Assembly: GCA_942159475.1 (NCBI GenBank)
Contig: OW804095.1
Coordinates: 155,603,664 to 155,667,663, forward strand
DNA from: Sthenelais limicola
Taxonomy: Eukaryota; Annelida; Polychaeta; Phyllodocida; Sigalionidae
Length of the DNA stretch: 64,000 nucleotides
Direction of reading: 5' to 3'
A model generated the notes under the pieces. It saw only the letters and a program-made list of their open reading frames with translations. It was not told the DNA's origin and did no database searches. Both the position numbers and the translations under genes were made by a program. This document shows positions 32,402-43,697 of this stretch, piece after piece (position 1 is the first letter of the stretch; every line of letters starts with the position of its first letter).

Positions 32402-32414
32402 GGAAGGAGGGAGA
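32402..32414 (+). promoter_or_regulatory. Gypsy-2 polypurine tract
   Basis: GGAAGGAGGGAGA directly precedes the 3' LTR and serves as the plus-strand DNA primer. Bases 32284-32401 are short 3' untranslated sequence. Confidence 0.85.
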
Positions 32415-32547
32415 TGTCTAGATATCCTAGCAGGTGCTGCCACGTGTGGCGGCCACACTGACTAACCACTGGAGAGTGGGAATAAAGGCAGTTGACTTAG
32501 AACTAACACGGCGTACGGTTGTCAATTCATACTAGAGTATTACTACA
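32415..32547 (+). repeat. Gypsy-2 3' LTR
   Basis: A 133-bp copy with one difference from the 5' LTR. It is followed by the CCACC duplication. Confidence 0.95.
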
Positions 32548-32652
32548 CCACCCACCACTACCCAGTTCTCAGCCAGATAAACCAGAAACACCTATTTCTT
32601 TTTGCCTAATACTCATTGCAAGTCATTCTAAAGTGGGGAACCTATATTATAG

Positions 32653-32856
32653 GGAGATTTAGCAGCCACAACGCACCAACACAACACTAACGCATCCACT
32701 AACTATTTGTATATTATTATACGGTTGTGGGGATATCTCAAGAGGCCTGCAATGCCCTCGGCCTAGCACCTCTCAAGATATTCCCACAGCGGTAGTAATG
32801 TGCACATAGTTAGTGGATGCATTGGTGTTGCATTGTGGCTGCTAAATCTCCCTATT
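32653..32856. repeat. MITE family E with about 50-bp inverted ends
   Basis: The left arm (ATAGGGAGATTTAGCAGCCA...CACTAACTA) is complemented by the right arm (TAGTTAGTGGATGC...GCTAAATCTCCCTAT). The centre is about 90 bp with a second inner foldback (AGATATTCCC / GGGATATCT). It is non-coding. Bases 32857-33090 hold nothing else. Confidence 0.85.
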
Positions 32857-33099
32857 TTAATTTAAACGGCCCTCCCTCCTTCCTCAACTCCATAAATTAT
32901 AATATCATGGTATAAACATAGAACAGAATTTCTACAACAACGTTGAATACGTCATTGATTACCCACTTGTTATCATTTGGAGGCAATGACTTAGAATATA
33001 ATGTTGAGGGCGAATTTGAACCGAGACTTGCATATGTGAATGATATATATTATGTGATTATGAATAGATTAGCTCGAGATATGCCCACAACGGTAATAA

Positions 33100-33957
33100 T
33101 GTACAAATGGTTAGTGGATGCGTTAGTGTTGTGTTGGTGCGTTGTGGCTGCTAAATCTCCCTATTACTGGATGCGTTAGTGTTGTGTTGGTGCGTTGTGG
33201 CTGCTAAATCTCCCTATTACTTGATGCGTTAGTGTTGTGTTGGTGTGTTGTGGCTGCTAAATCTCCCTATTACTGGATGCGTTAGTGTTGTGTTGGTGCG
33301 TTGTGGCTGCTAAATCTCCCTATTACTTGATGCGTTAGTGTTGTGTTGGTGTGTTGTGGCTGCTAAATCTCCCTATTACTGGATGCGTTAGTGTTGTGTT
33401 GGTGTGTTGTGGCTGCTAAATCTCCCTATTACTGGATGCGTTAGTGTTGTGTTGGTGCGTTGTGGCTGCTAAATCTCCCTATTACTGGATGCGTTAGTGT
33501 TGTGTTGGTGCGTTGTGGCTGCTAAATCTCCCTATTACTGGATGCGTTAGTGTTGTGTTGGTGCGTTGTGGTTGCTAAATCTCCCTATTACTGGATGCGT
33601 TAGTGTTGTGTTGGTGCGTTGTGGTTGCTGAATCTCCCTATTACTGGATGCGTTAGTGTTGTGTTGGTGCGTTGTGGTTGCTAAATCTCCCTATTACTGG
33701 ATGCGTTAGTGTTGTGTTGGTGCGTTGTGGTTGCTGAATCTCCCTATTACTGGATGCGTTAGTGTTGTGTTGGTGTGTTGTGGTTGCTAAATCTCCCTAT
33801 TACTGGATGCGTTAGTGTTGTGTTGGTGCGTTGTGGCTGCTAAATCTCTCTATTACTGGATGCGTTAGTGTTGTGTTGGTGCGTTGTGGCTGCTAAATCT
33901 CCCTATTACTGGATGCGTTAGTGTTGTGTTGGTGCGTTGTGGCTGCTAAATCTCTCT
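33100..33957. repeat. 53-bp tandem array derived from MITE E end
   Basis: About 16 units of GGATGCGTTAGTGTTGTGTT... ending GCTAAATCTCCCTATTACT. Each unit is the right arm of MITE E. The first unit still has the MITE interior to its left (33068-33120), and the last ends 16 bp before the exon 8 donor. Units differ by single bases such as GGTGCG/GGTGTG. Confidence 0.95.
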
Positions 33958-33973
33958 AATGTTTGTAACCTAC

Positions 33974-34117
33974 CCATGCATTCTCCTCCAGACGGTTCAC
34001 TAGGGTCGTCCTGCCAGGCATAACCCACCTTACATTCACACTGGTAGGATCCTATACTGTTTCTGCAGGCTTGGTTGGGACCAGTGCAAACATGGCCGAG
34101 TTCACATTCATCAAATT
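33974..34117 (-). CDS. Host exon 8: calcium-binding-type EGF
   Basis: The acceptor is TTCTTTTCAG and the donor GTAGGT. The 144-nt phase 1-1 exon opens EFDEC, followed by six-cysteine EGF spacing and GSYQCEC. Confidence 0.92.
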
Positions 34118-34787
34118 CTGAAAAGAAAACCCGACTGATTTTTGAGATATCATTATATTTGAAAAGATGAGATCCAGGAAAGTGTGTGCCCGCTAGAGTT
34201 GATTCTTTGGCTATTTACTTATGGATTCTTTTGATTCCCTATGCATTTGTCTTTAGTGGCCCTGCCTCCTCCCGCAGCAAAGGTGCGGGAGGCAGACAGG
34301 ACGCTCATGGTGTGAGTGGGACGAACTAGTTTGTCCTAGTGTCAATTGGTCCTGGCGTCATGTGCATGAACTAGGTTTGCCTCAACATGCCATGAATAAT
34401 GGCCGTCGATGCCCACCGATGCAGTGTTGCCATGAAAACGATGACGGATTGTGTAAGTGTTGCTAGCAGAATCGAAAATCTAAGTACCCTAGGTTGTAGC
34501 CAATGGCCTAAATTGAGTATTCCATGGGTCAATAGACATTCTCACGGGGGAAATTATTGGACGCGGGTGGATAAGGATGCGGCTTGTATAAGAGTTCGTT
34601 GGACGCTATTATAGTTCATCTGCACACCGTTAGGAATTGTAAATAGAATCATTCTGACTTCTTCCAGGGAAGAAGCGGGAGGGGTGCCGTAGGTCAAGCC
34701 AATTCTAATGATAGTAAACAGTAGGACATCGACAAGTATAACAATTTCTGTATTTTAAGTTGTACATTTTCTGAGAATCTGGCCCAG
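34118..34787. repeat. Repeat fragments of MITEs B and A, otherwise no gene
   Basis: Family-B pieces lie at 34140-34170 and 34690-34758 (CCAATTCTAATGATAGTAAA). A family-A end (TTGTACATTTTCTGAGAATC) lies at 34760-34787, about 22 bp from the exon 7 donor. The middle, 34171-34689, shows nothing recognisable. Confidence 0.55.
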
Positions 34788-34809
34788 GTACCTAATTAAA
34801 CATACATAC

Positions 34810-34989
34810 CGACACATTTAGCTCCACCTGCCCAAACTCCATCGTCTCCGCAGGTTTTAGAGTATGTGATGGCGGTGTAGGGCTGGAACTCAATGTGGAA
34901 GCCATAGTCGCACTCATACACCACCGTGGCCGCACTCGATGAGACCGTGTGGGCATATTGATCCTGACCGGGGGGGCCACAACTTCCAC
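34810..34989 (-). CDS. Host exon 7: CCP (sushi) module
   Basis: The acceptor is TAATGGCAG and the donor GTATGT. The 180-nt phase 1-1 exon has cysteines in CCP spacing (GSCGPPG, YECDYGF, KTCGDDGVW, AKC) and the conserved Trp. Confidence 0.92.
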
Positions 34990-35037
34990 CTGCCATTAGT
35001 CGTTACAAATACATCAATTTGTAAACAAAACATTTAC

Positions 35038-35375
35038 AATAGGGCAATTGCATAGCCGCCATTTTGAATCTTGATTCTCATGGAATTATGGGAGTATAAA
35101 ATCTATAGAAAACATGCTTCATGTTCAGCATGAAATATTTATCATTTTACATGTTTTCATAGCTTGTGTTTTACATGTTTTCATAGCACAAGCCTCCATA
35201 TTACCCATAATACTTTTAGTTTTCATAGATCATTTATAAAGGCTATTGGTGAATACTTTCTTGCAATAATTTTAATAAAACTGTTCCTAAATATTTGTAT
35301 GTCAGATTTGAACTGAATCTATCCCAGCATGCACAGTCATAGACATGCGCAGTGAGACATGCAAATGCCCTATTC
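35038..35375. repeat. MITE family C copy
   Basis: It begins AATAGGGCAATTGCATAGCC and ends GCAAATGCCCTATT (inverted ends). The interior carries CATGGAATTATGGGA and GACATGCGCAGT blocks shared with copies at 52611 and 61111. At about 340 bp it is non-coding. Confidence 0.8.
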
Positions 35376-35849
35376 TATGTCATATTGCCTCATGCTGAAG
35401 TCCTCATGGCAAAGAACATTACACAAGCAATACAGAAAGAAAACAATGCAAGTTATGATTTATAATAATTCATAAAGTTATCAAAATACAATTCATCAAT
35501 TCAAATCCACAGATTAAATATTGTATATTTATCTAATTCAAGTAAGTTAGCCTTGCAAATATTCTCATCGACAATATAGTTTGAGTACAAATGGAATTTA
35601 TCTAAATAAATATATATTTCATTGGCGTTCTTAAAAATCTCTATCTCTTTGTGAGCGTATATATTTTCTTTTGGGGGATATATGTCTAAAAATGATGTGA
35701 GATTTTTTCAGGAATATAGTATGTATTATCAAAGGTTAACGTGTAAGAGCACGGAGCTGGTGGAGGGAATTGTTTTAAAATTACCACCAAGTATAAACAT
35801 GCTACAGGTATGTCTATATATTGGTTATAAAATCTGTTAGCTATGCATA

Positions 35850-36240
35850 TGTGATGTGTTTCAGGAAAATGAGTCATAAGTCGCAATTTATCTATAGGAT
35901 ATCTTTGTTGGAATATTCTAATTTTTGGGGTACTTAATGGTGCTAGTAATGTTAATACTTGTACGAAATTTCAATGTAATGTATTAAATATATCTATATA
36001 TTTCTAAGGTTATTTCATGGAGTATATCTAGGTACTTTATTAGTAATTATCCACCCAAAAATATCAATATTCTTTTTTAAAAGCTTAAGATATCAAACTT
36101 ATAATATAGAAACACTACTTAGATGTCCTTGATGCTTACTACCATTAAAATCGGCTTGGGCTCATCTATTCAAATATGATAATATCTCAAAATCCATATT
36201 TTGCGATTTATGACTCATTTTCCTGAAACACATCACATAT
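35850..36240. repeat. Full-length MITE family B
   Basis: Both ends are intact: TGTGATGTGTTTCAGGAAAA at left and TTTTCCTGAAACACATCACA at right, exact complements extended by ATGAGTCATAA. At about 390 bp this is the reference copy for the family. Bases 35376-35849 and 36241-36605 contain no recognisable gene. Confidence 0.88.
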
Positions 36241-36605
36241 GATGACTAAATCATTTTGTCAATGAAACAGGACCTTATGTCATTATTATGTACTTAAACT
36301 ATCTGATTAATATTTCTTTCTTTCATTATCAGCATTAAACTTAACATTTTAAAATCAGGCTATTCTGAGAATATTTGTACTATGTGTATAAAAATGTATT
36401 GTTCCTGAATATTTTTGTTTGTTTTTACAACTCCTTTATTCAAAAACACCTGGCGGGCATACATTGCTAAATCATTATTATCATCAATACTTCAAAAGAA
36501 CTCTAGGTAACCAAATAGTAATATCCTTTTGAAAACATTCACCATTCACCATACAAAGCTAATATCCGAGCAACAATGAAATAAGTTTAAATGCAATGGT
36601 GTTAC

Positions 36606-36737
36606 CTGTGCAGTCACACCCGCCTGTAGCGAGGTCTCCCACCCAGTTACACCCGGCTTCACACAAACAGTAGTATGCGCTGCCGGTGGCGATACAGTTC
36701 CCCTTGTCTCCACACGGTGGCGGGTCGCACGGATCAC
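36606..36737 (-). CDS. Host exon 6: EGF module
   Basis: The acceptor is CACGTGTAG and the donor GTAACA. The 132-nt phase 1-1 exon opens DPCDPPPCG and has EGF-like cysteines (YYCLCEAGC, GGCDC). It lacks the DxDEC calcium motif and has an extra cysteine pair near its end. Confidence 0.88.
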
Positions 36738-37674
36738 CTACACGTGATTAAGTTGGTCATCATACATTATCATATTCATTTTGTTGTTAATTTTATATTA
36801 ATTTTTATACTAATTTTTATGTTAAATTTTATGCTAAGTTTTATGTTATTTTAAAAAAAACCAGTAGTTGTTATGCTGCTGATTACAGTGCTCAGAGGTC
36901 AAAGGTCAGATTTCACCTAGCCCCTGGTACTCTGACTTTTCACTATGTTGAAATTAAAGCCCTCACTGAATACCTTAGAACGGTGTCATTTTCAGGCTAG
37001 ATACATGGGTCTCTAATTACCTCCATCATAAATAAAGCATCAAAATCATTTGTGTGGTATTTGTAGATATATTTCATTACATTTCACACTCAGTTTTACC
37101 GCATGGTCGGCCTACCGCCAATAGCGGCAATTTCCTGCCTGATTGTAGCGCCACCTGTGAGAGCGTCCATCACTTAATTGAGTTGCTGTTAGTTTGGGCT
37201 ACAAAATGCCAAATCATTACTTCTTTTCTTCTCATCATTGCTCTGTTTAATTTCATAGTAATATCATCTTAATCTTTATAGATCTGCAAAAAAATATATT
37301 ATTTTGAGCGATTTTAAGCACTTCCGGTCACCCAGGATTCCCCTGTGTTGTTTAGACAGATTATATCCTATTGTACTGTTACTGTACCCTAACTTTTACC
37401 TCATATTATAGTTAGTACTACTCATTGTTAGGTAGTTATTATATTTTATTCAACTAAGCCTAAACATAGACAGGTAGAAAATAGTCCTTGAATATCAAAT
37501 TCAATAGCCATGAAATTTATATCGGAGTATTTTATTGTAAATCAGTTTTGGCAATAACCAACCACCAGGAACCCATTGGAAGACTTGGAATCTAGGTTTC
37601 AAAAATGGGCCTTCCTTTTTGTAGCCATCATCTATGCAAATAAAAAATGTCTTGAATTGAATTGAATTGAATGT
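36738..37674 (+). repeat. LINE 3' end with (TTGAA)n tail; rest unassigned
   Basis: ATCTATGCAAATAAA at 37630-37644 is followed by a TTGAA repeat tail at 37651-37674, matching the 3' end near 61750. The 5' limit is unclear. Bases 36738-37470 are AT-rich with no supported gene. Confidence 0.55.
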
Positions 37675-37854
37675 ATGTAATATTCTACAAACTTAGCTGG
37701 ACATGCTGGGTTTGAGTCCACATTATGTCATTATATCTTCCATTTTTTAGTTTTCTCACTAGCAAACCCGGTTTCTTCTGTAAAGGACTGGAAGGGCTGG
37801 GTTTATCCCAGCAGCCTGTAGACCCTTTTGTCAAGTCTCGTACTTAGGGAAAAC

Positions 37855-38664
37855 AATAGGTGTGTTTCTGATTTACCACCCCCACCCCCCCACCCACCTC
37901 CCCCACCCCCCACCCCCCACCCCCCCTCCCCTACCTAGAAAACCCTTAATTCCCCTACCTAGAAAATATTGTTGACCATAGCCTACCTGATTTATTTTTA
38001 CCATACCTTACTTTTTTTTTTATTTTTCGACAAAAAAGGCTAATAAAAGCAGGAAAACAGGTTATCTTAACCCAGAACTGTCAAAAGGCACACTTCCCAT
38101 GTTTAAAACAACTGTAGTGTCTCGTTATTTCCTCGAACCCTAGTGGCTATGGAACTAGTGCAAATAACAACACAACCAGGTTCTAACGGTCCTCGCCAGC
38201 CAAGTCCTTTATTATACCAAACACACCTGCCGCGGTTGGAGCTCGGAGAGCCTCTGCCAACCCTTACAACTTGTGGCAGTAAGATATATGAATGCCAAGC
38301 ATCTCAATAGTAAAAGGTGTCTATACGGACATGCAGAACAGTACAAGAGCAAAACATAAAAATAAGTCATAAATGCATATCAGTAGGTAATTACGACCTC
38401 TGTCGGAACATATAAGAACCGCAGCCCTTGGCCTCTCGTCCGGAGCCTAACGGGAGAGCATCCGGAAACCCCGGAACATGGTACCAGACAGAGTCAGAAC
38501 CAGCCTGACTCTCGCCGGCACCACACAACTTTAATTATGAAATAGACATTTTTTCAGTTCCTATGAGGTGGTTTCCTTAAAAAAAATAAAAATAAATGAA
38601 AGGTTACCCCTCCCCCCCCCCCCCCACCTAGTTTTCAGCCAGATGAATCAGAAACACACCTATT
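37855..38664. repeat. MITE family D copy 2, split by a solo LTR
   Basis: The left end AATAGGTGTGTTTCTGATT and right end AATCAGAAACACACCTATT are perfect complements. The body is 37855-38112 plus 38526-38664. It contains C-rich blocks at 37880-37930 and near 38610. Confidence 0.85.
38113..38525 (-). mobile_element. Solo LTR with CAAC target duplication
   Basis: A 413-bp unit runs TGTAGTGTCTCG to GGCACCACA on plus, flanked by CAAC at 38109-38112 and 38526-38529. Read on minus it is TGTGGTGCC...ACTACA with an AATAAAGG signal near 38210. No internal region is present, so the element was lost by LTR-LTR recombination. Confidence 0.85.
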
Positions 38665-38769
38665 TTCTTTTCAGCCTTATGTATTTTTTTTTTTTTTTTT
38701 ATCTTTTTAGCCTTATGTATTTTTGGCAAATAAACAATTTTTCAATTCACTTGCAGAAGGCAGCCTTAC

Positions 38770-38916
38770 CTGGTGGTGGTGGTGCTACACAGCCCCCAGT
38801 GGTGAAGTCTCCCTCCCATGCCTGGCCGAGTGGGCAGAGGCACATGTAGGCACCCGCGGTGTTGATACAGCTGGCCTCAGTCCCACACGTAGCGGCATCA
38901 GCACACTCGTCAACAT
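38770..38916 (-). CDS. Host exon 5: calcium-binding-type EGF
   Basis: The acceptor is TTTATACAG and the donor GTAAGG. The 147-nt phase 1-1 exon opens DVDECADA, followed by EGF cysteines and GAYMCLC. It ends in a run of prolines that would form a stiff linker to the next module. Confidence 0.92.
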
Positions 38917-38949
38917 CTGTATAAAGCAGGAGTAGATTTAAATTAAAAT

Positions 38950-39110
38950 CTGATGCGTTTCAGGGAAATGAGACACAAGTCGCAAACAGTTCAAACTTTT
39001 TGTCAAACAAAAATATCAAACTTAAAATATAGAAATGGATATTATCTACAAATATTTGTATGTCAGATTTCAAGATTCCCATGATGCACTGTAACAGACA
39101 TGCGCAGCGG
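38950..39110. repeat. Fragments of MITE B and MITE C
   Basis: A family-B end (GATGCGTTTCAGGGAAATGA) runs to about 39060. A family-C end (CATGATGCACTGTAACAGAC) follows directly at about 39071-39105. Confidence 0.6.
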
Positions 39111-39169
39111 CTATTAGGGCCCGTGACCACAGGAGGGCGCCCTGACTTAATATATTAGGTCTCCACTGG

Positions 39170-40202
39170 CTGTTGTAAGCTCTGTGGTAAGCTCTGTTGT
39201 AAGCTCTGTGATAAGGTCTGTTGTAAGCTCTGTTGTAAGCTCTGTTGTAAGCTCTGTTGTAAGCTCTGTGATAAGGTCTGTTGTAAGCTCTGTTGTAAGC
39301 TCTGTTGTAAGCTCTGTGGTAAGCTCTGTGGTAAGCTCTGTGGTAAGCTCTGTGATAAGCTCTGTTGTAAGCTCTGTTGTAAGCTCTGCGATAAGGTCTG
39401 TGGTAAGCTCTGTTGTAAGCTCTGTTGTAAGCTCTGTTGTAAGCTCTGTGATAAGCTCTGTGGTAAGCTCTGTTGTAAGCTCCGTTGTAAGCTCTGCGAT
39501 AAGCTCTGTGATAAGGTCTGTGGTAAGCTCTGTGGTAAGCTCTGCGGTAAGCTCTGCGGTAAGCTCTGCGGTAAGCTCTGTGATAAGGTCTGTGGTAAGC
39601 TCTGCGATAAGCTCTGTGATAAGGTCTGTGGTAAGCTCTGCGATAAGCTCTCCAATAAGCTCTGTTGTAAGCTCTGTGATTAGCTCTGCAATAAGCTCTG
39701 CAATAAGCTCTGTGGTAAGCTCTGTTGTAAGCTCTGCGATAAGGTCTGTGGTAAGCTCTGTGGTAAGCTCTGTGATAAGGTCTGTGGTAAGCTCTGCGAT
39801 AAGCTCTGCAATAAGCTCTGTTGTAAGCTCTGTGATTAGCTCTGCAATAAGCTCTGCAATAAGCTCTGTGGTAAGCTCTGTTGTAAGCTCTGCGATAAGG
39901 TCTGTGGTAAGCTCTGTGGTAAGCTCTGTGGTAAGCTCTGCGGTAAGCTCTGCAGTAAGCTCTGCGGTAAGCTCTGCGGTAAGCTCTGCAGTAAGCTCTG
40001 CGGTAAGCTCTGTTGTAAGCTCTGCGGTAAGCTCTGCGATAAGCTCTGTGGTAAGCTCTGCGGTAAGCTCTGCGGTAAGCTCTGCAGTAAGCTCTGCGGT
40101 AAGCTATGTGGTAAGCTCTGCGGTAAGCTCTGCAGTAAGCTCTGCGATAAGCTCTGTGGTAAGCTCTGCGGTAAGCTCTGCAGTAAGCTCTGCAGTAAGC
40201 TC
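39170..40202. repeat. 12-bp minisatellite (GCTCTGTGGTAA)n
   Basis: About 85 units vary at two or three positions (GTGGT, GTTGT, GCGAT, GCAGT, GTGAT) with almost no length change. The 12-bp period keeps every frame open, so the long Val/Ser and Gln/Ser/Leu ORFs are artefacts. A remnant of four units occurs at 42979-43025. Confidence 0.97.
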
Positions 40203-40352
40203 TGTATAAGTAGACTTACACAGTACTGGTAATTAGCCATTTTATAGCCTTAATAAAGAGGTGATAATTAATCGCTAATATAAATATAATAAGGTTATGC
40301 AATGTTATGTAAGGTGTCATGACAGATTAGCCCCTCTAATCAGACCACACAT
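40203..40352 (+). repeat. 150-bp direct repeat, copy 1
   Basis: TGTATAAGTAGACTTACACA to ATCAGACCACACAT. The second copy is at 43254-43403 with a few differences. It abuts the 12-bp array on its left and a LINE pseudogene on its right. Confidence 0.9.
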
Positions 40353-42978
40353 ACGAACAAGGTGGAGGACTGGGCAAAGGCAAGAGTTCTTAGAGGTAAA
40401 GCAACTACTGTAATTAGAAAAGCTAAGGATAATTATCTTAGGGAACAAATAAATGAGAAAAAGAGTGAGCCACACAAGTTCTGGAATATACTTAAACCTC
40501 TGATATCGAACAAATACAAATCTGGGACAGATGAGGAAGTAAATATTGTATCAGAAGAGGGGGTGAAGGTGAAAGGCAAAGAAGCGGCGGAGATAATAAA
40601 TAATTTCTTTGTTGGTATAGGACCAGAACTGGCACAGAAAATAAAAGAAGATGATAAAGTTACTAAGGAAAGGGAAAATATTCACCGTGAGGTTGATTAT
40701 AGACTCTCAATTTAAATTTAGAAAGATAAATGAGTTGGATATTGAGTTAGCACTAAACAAAATAGGGAATTATAAGGCCTCAGGGATTAGACTCTTGCCT
40801 ACTAGAATCCTCAAACACTGCTTGTTCGCATTAAAGAAGCAACTTGCGTACCTTTTCAACTTGACTATCGAGAAAGCTGAGATTCCATTAGACTTCAAAC
40901 AAGCTAATGTGACGCCTTTGTACAAAGAGGGAGAGAAATGTTCACCGGGCAATTACAGGCCCATTTCATGTATCAAGTTACCTGCGAAGCTGCTTGAAGT
41001 ATGTGTACAAAAACAGTTATCTCAATATTTGGAGGGGCAGGGTTTACTGTGTGACCAACAGTTTGGCTTTAGGGCTGGGAGATCAATTAATAACGCGCTA
41101 GACAGACTTCTAAGTAAAGTATATGTTAATTTAAATGAGAAGAGAGCCACAGACTTAATATTTTTAGACTTTAAAAAAGCGTTTGATACGGTAGACCATA
41201 ATATTTTGATATCTAAATTAAGAAATTTCGGAGTAAAAGTAAAAAGAATTAATGTGGTTCATGAATTATCTTAGTGAGAGGACGCAAAGGGTATTGTTGA
41301 ATGGGGAACTCTCAGCCCTAAAGCCAGTGACGTGTGGGGTTCCGCAGGGGACCAGTTTAGGCCCGTTAATGTTTATAGTGTACATTAATGACCTTCAGGC
41401 AGTTGTCAAAAAATGTAACGTCCAGCTCTTTGCGGACGACATGGTGCTGTTCAAAGAAAGGGAGTTAGGGGGACCAGGTAATATTGACTTGCAAGAGGAC
41501 CTTGATAAAATTGTTCGATGGTGTTCGATAAATAAAATCTCCCTAAACATAAACAAGTGCAAAGCGTTAACTATTAGATCAAAGGGTGATCCAAAGAATG
41601 TTGTTAATTATAGGATAAACGATCAATTGTTAGAAAACGTTCCAGAATACAAATATTTGGGAGTAGAGTTAGATTGTAGACTCCATTTCAATGTTTTTCT
41701 TAGGAAGAAATTGTTCAGTGTAAAGACCAAGGTCCACTCAATGTCAAAATTATACAATATATGTGATAAGAGTACACTCTTGCTTCTTTATAAGATGATG
41801 ATTCTTCCTATTATGGATTATGGAGATTTATTTTACGGTTCAGCGGCGCAAACAACTCTAAAAAAGCTTCAAGTACTTCAAAATTCGGCACTAAAAATAA
41901 TTTTAAAATTACCTAAGTTGACGAGTACGAGGGAGATTCACCAATCATTAAATATACCGGCGCTTGAGACACGAAGAAATAGCCATCTCATGGAATTAGC
42001 TTTTATGAGATCTAGAGACGAGGGAAATTTAGACAAAAGGGGAGTGACTTTAAGAAGTTTAGCCAATGGCAAGAGTTTGGTCGTGCCGCGGCCACGTAAT
42101 GAAATCTTATATTTATAGATTAACTGAATTGTGGAATAAGCTGCCATCTGAGGTACAAACAACAAAGACGAGGTTACAGTTTAGAAGTTATCTTAGGACA
42201 ACATACTTGGCGGATTTTGATGTATATCTGGCTGAGGGTTAAATGAGAATTTAATGCTTGAATGTTTTATATTGATTATGCTGATTATGCTGATTGTGAA
42301 TGTCATCATTGGATGTTTAAAGTATTGCGCACATTTCGTGTAGCAAGAGGTATAGTGAGTGATATACGAGTACTTCACTAATGGTTTAATGAAAACTCTA
42401 ATCACGAGATTTGGCATTAGCCAGTCTGCAAATAAGGCCAATAAGTCCTTACTTTAAAGACCGATACATCGGTAATCATAACATCAAATCATAAGATATA
42501 ACAAGAGTATCTTCGTTTTGCATGTATTTTATTGTTACAGGTATTTGTTAGAAATAAGCTTTGGGCAAGGGTTTGGCTCTTTATGAGAAGAAAGTTATTA
42601 CAATATGCATTCGTTATGGACACTAAATGGAAATGAGAAGCGCTATTACTAGTGCGAAAGAGACAGAATGAACAATGAAAGACAATGGACAATCAATGAC
42701 GAGCATATATATGACTAGTATTGACTTAATTTAACATAATTTTAACAGTTGAGCCGGGACGGGGGGCTGGGGATCATTTACTGTTAACATGTATTTTTGA
42801 TAATGGTCTGGACAAATCAGTTCACGTCACCTCTTGTTCTTCTAAGGGTAACTAAGTACTTGTAATAGAACTAAAGTAGGTTGCGTCAGGTAGATCTGCA
42901 ACAGCAGAGACTGCTAACCTAGTTCTGGATGATGTAACTATTGAAAAGACCAGAATAAAAAATACAATATATATATAT
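40353..42978 (+). pseudogene. Decayed CR1/jockey-like LINE ORF2
   Basis: A 5'-truncated reverse-transcriptase ORF is broken into four frames: 40362-40715, 40651-41274, 41252-42118 and about 42113-42240. The pieces carry, in order, the pre-RT linker (EPHKFWN), RT fingers and palm (NYRPISC, FLDFKKAFDTVDH), VPQGTSLGPL, FADD, and the C-terminal domain (ELWNKLPSEV). At least three frameshifts make it non-functional. It resembles ORF2 at 48701 but is clearly a different lineage. The 3' UTR-like region extends to about 42978. Confidence 0.88.
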
Positions 42979-43025
42979 AAGGTCTGTGGTAAGCTCTGCG
43001 ATAAGCTCTGCGATAAGCTCTGCGG
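42979..43025. repeat. Remnant of the 12-bp minisatellite
   Basis: Four units (GGTCTGTGGTAAGCTCTGCG onward) match the array at 39170-40202, now separated from it by the LINE pseudogene. Bases 43026-43253 show no gene. Confidence 0.85.
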
Positions 43026-43253
43026 TGAGCCCAAATCAATCAATTACTGCAGCCAGTGGAAACCAACCCTTATAGGGAGGAAAGGCTGTGCATGTGACAA
43101 TGAGCTGCACCCAACATACTGTCCATCTCTACTGCAGGCTGTCGCCCAGCACTAGTGCAAGATCCAACTAACTTAAATGTTTCTAATCTGTACAGACTCT
43201 CCCTGGGAGGAGAGCTAGGGGCGTAGGGGCACCTCATATGCTGGACAATAGCT

Positions 43254-43403
43254 TGTATAAGTAGACTTACACAGTACTGGTAATTAGCCATTTTATAGCC
43301 CTAATAAAGAGGTGATAATTAATAACTAATATAAATATAATAAGGTTATGCAGTGTTATGTAATGTTTCATGACAGATTAGCCCCTCTAATCAGACCACA
43401 CAT
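43254..43403 (+). repeat. 150-bp direct repeat, copy 2
   Basis: It matches 40203-40352 with about eight substitutions. It lies 58 bp from the donor of host exon 4. Confidence 0.9.
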
Positions 43404-43461
43404 CGCTCAGTCTCAATAGAGAGGTTCCACTATAATCATAATTATGAGTAATGTAACATAC

Positions 43462-43674
43462 CCACGCAAGCCGATGGTTGTAAGCTCTGTGTTTCTGTCC
43501 AACCTGCAGCTGCGCCAGTACCAGAGCACGTCATGTCAAAGCTAGTGACGCCGGTACTGACATGATATCCATCAATACAGGTCCATGTCAGTGTGGAGGC
43601 GGCGGCCACCGACCCCGTCAGCTGTATTGCCGGATGCCAGGCATACTGGAGAACTCCCGGATTTCCACAGTCCG
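43462..43674 (-). CDS. Host exon 4: CCP (sushi) module
   Basis: The acceptor is CCTAACCAG and the donor GTATGT. The 213-nt phase 1-1 exon has CCP cysteines (DCGNPG, TWTCIDGY, DMTCSG, SAC), the Gly-Tyr motif and a Trp before the last cysteine. It is slightly longer than a typical CCP because of an Ala/Gly insertion. Confidence 0.9.
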
Positions 43675-43697
43675 CTGGTTAGGATAAACAGTTTGTG

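Larger units (their letters stand above)
28001..32547 (+). mobile_element. Gypsy-2: young Ty3/gypsy retrotransposon
   Basis: The 4,547-bp element has 133-bp LTRs differing at a single base (28029 T, 32443 C), TG...CA ends, and a CCACC target duplication (27996-28000 and 32548-32552). A primer-binding site, one uninterrupted gag-pol ORF and a polypurine tract are present. This is a compact, structurally complete and very recent insertion, opposite to the host gene in intron 8. It is distinct from gypsy-1 in LTR length, ORF layout and protein sequence. Confidence 0.97.
27684..32596. repeat. MITE family D copy 1, split by gypsy-2
   Basis: The left end AATAGGTGTGTTTCCGATT is at 27684 and the right end AACCAGAAACACCTATT stops at 32596. 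The MITE body is 27684-28000 plus 32548-32596, with a C-rich block and ACCTAGAAAA/TACCATA motifs shared with copies at 37855 and 62346. Confidence 0.75.

Noticed and set aside
39155..40240. ORFs of 134-341 codons (Val/Ser and Gln/Ser/Leu repeats)
   Set aside because: A 12-bp period without stops keeps frames open. The composition follows the repeat.
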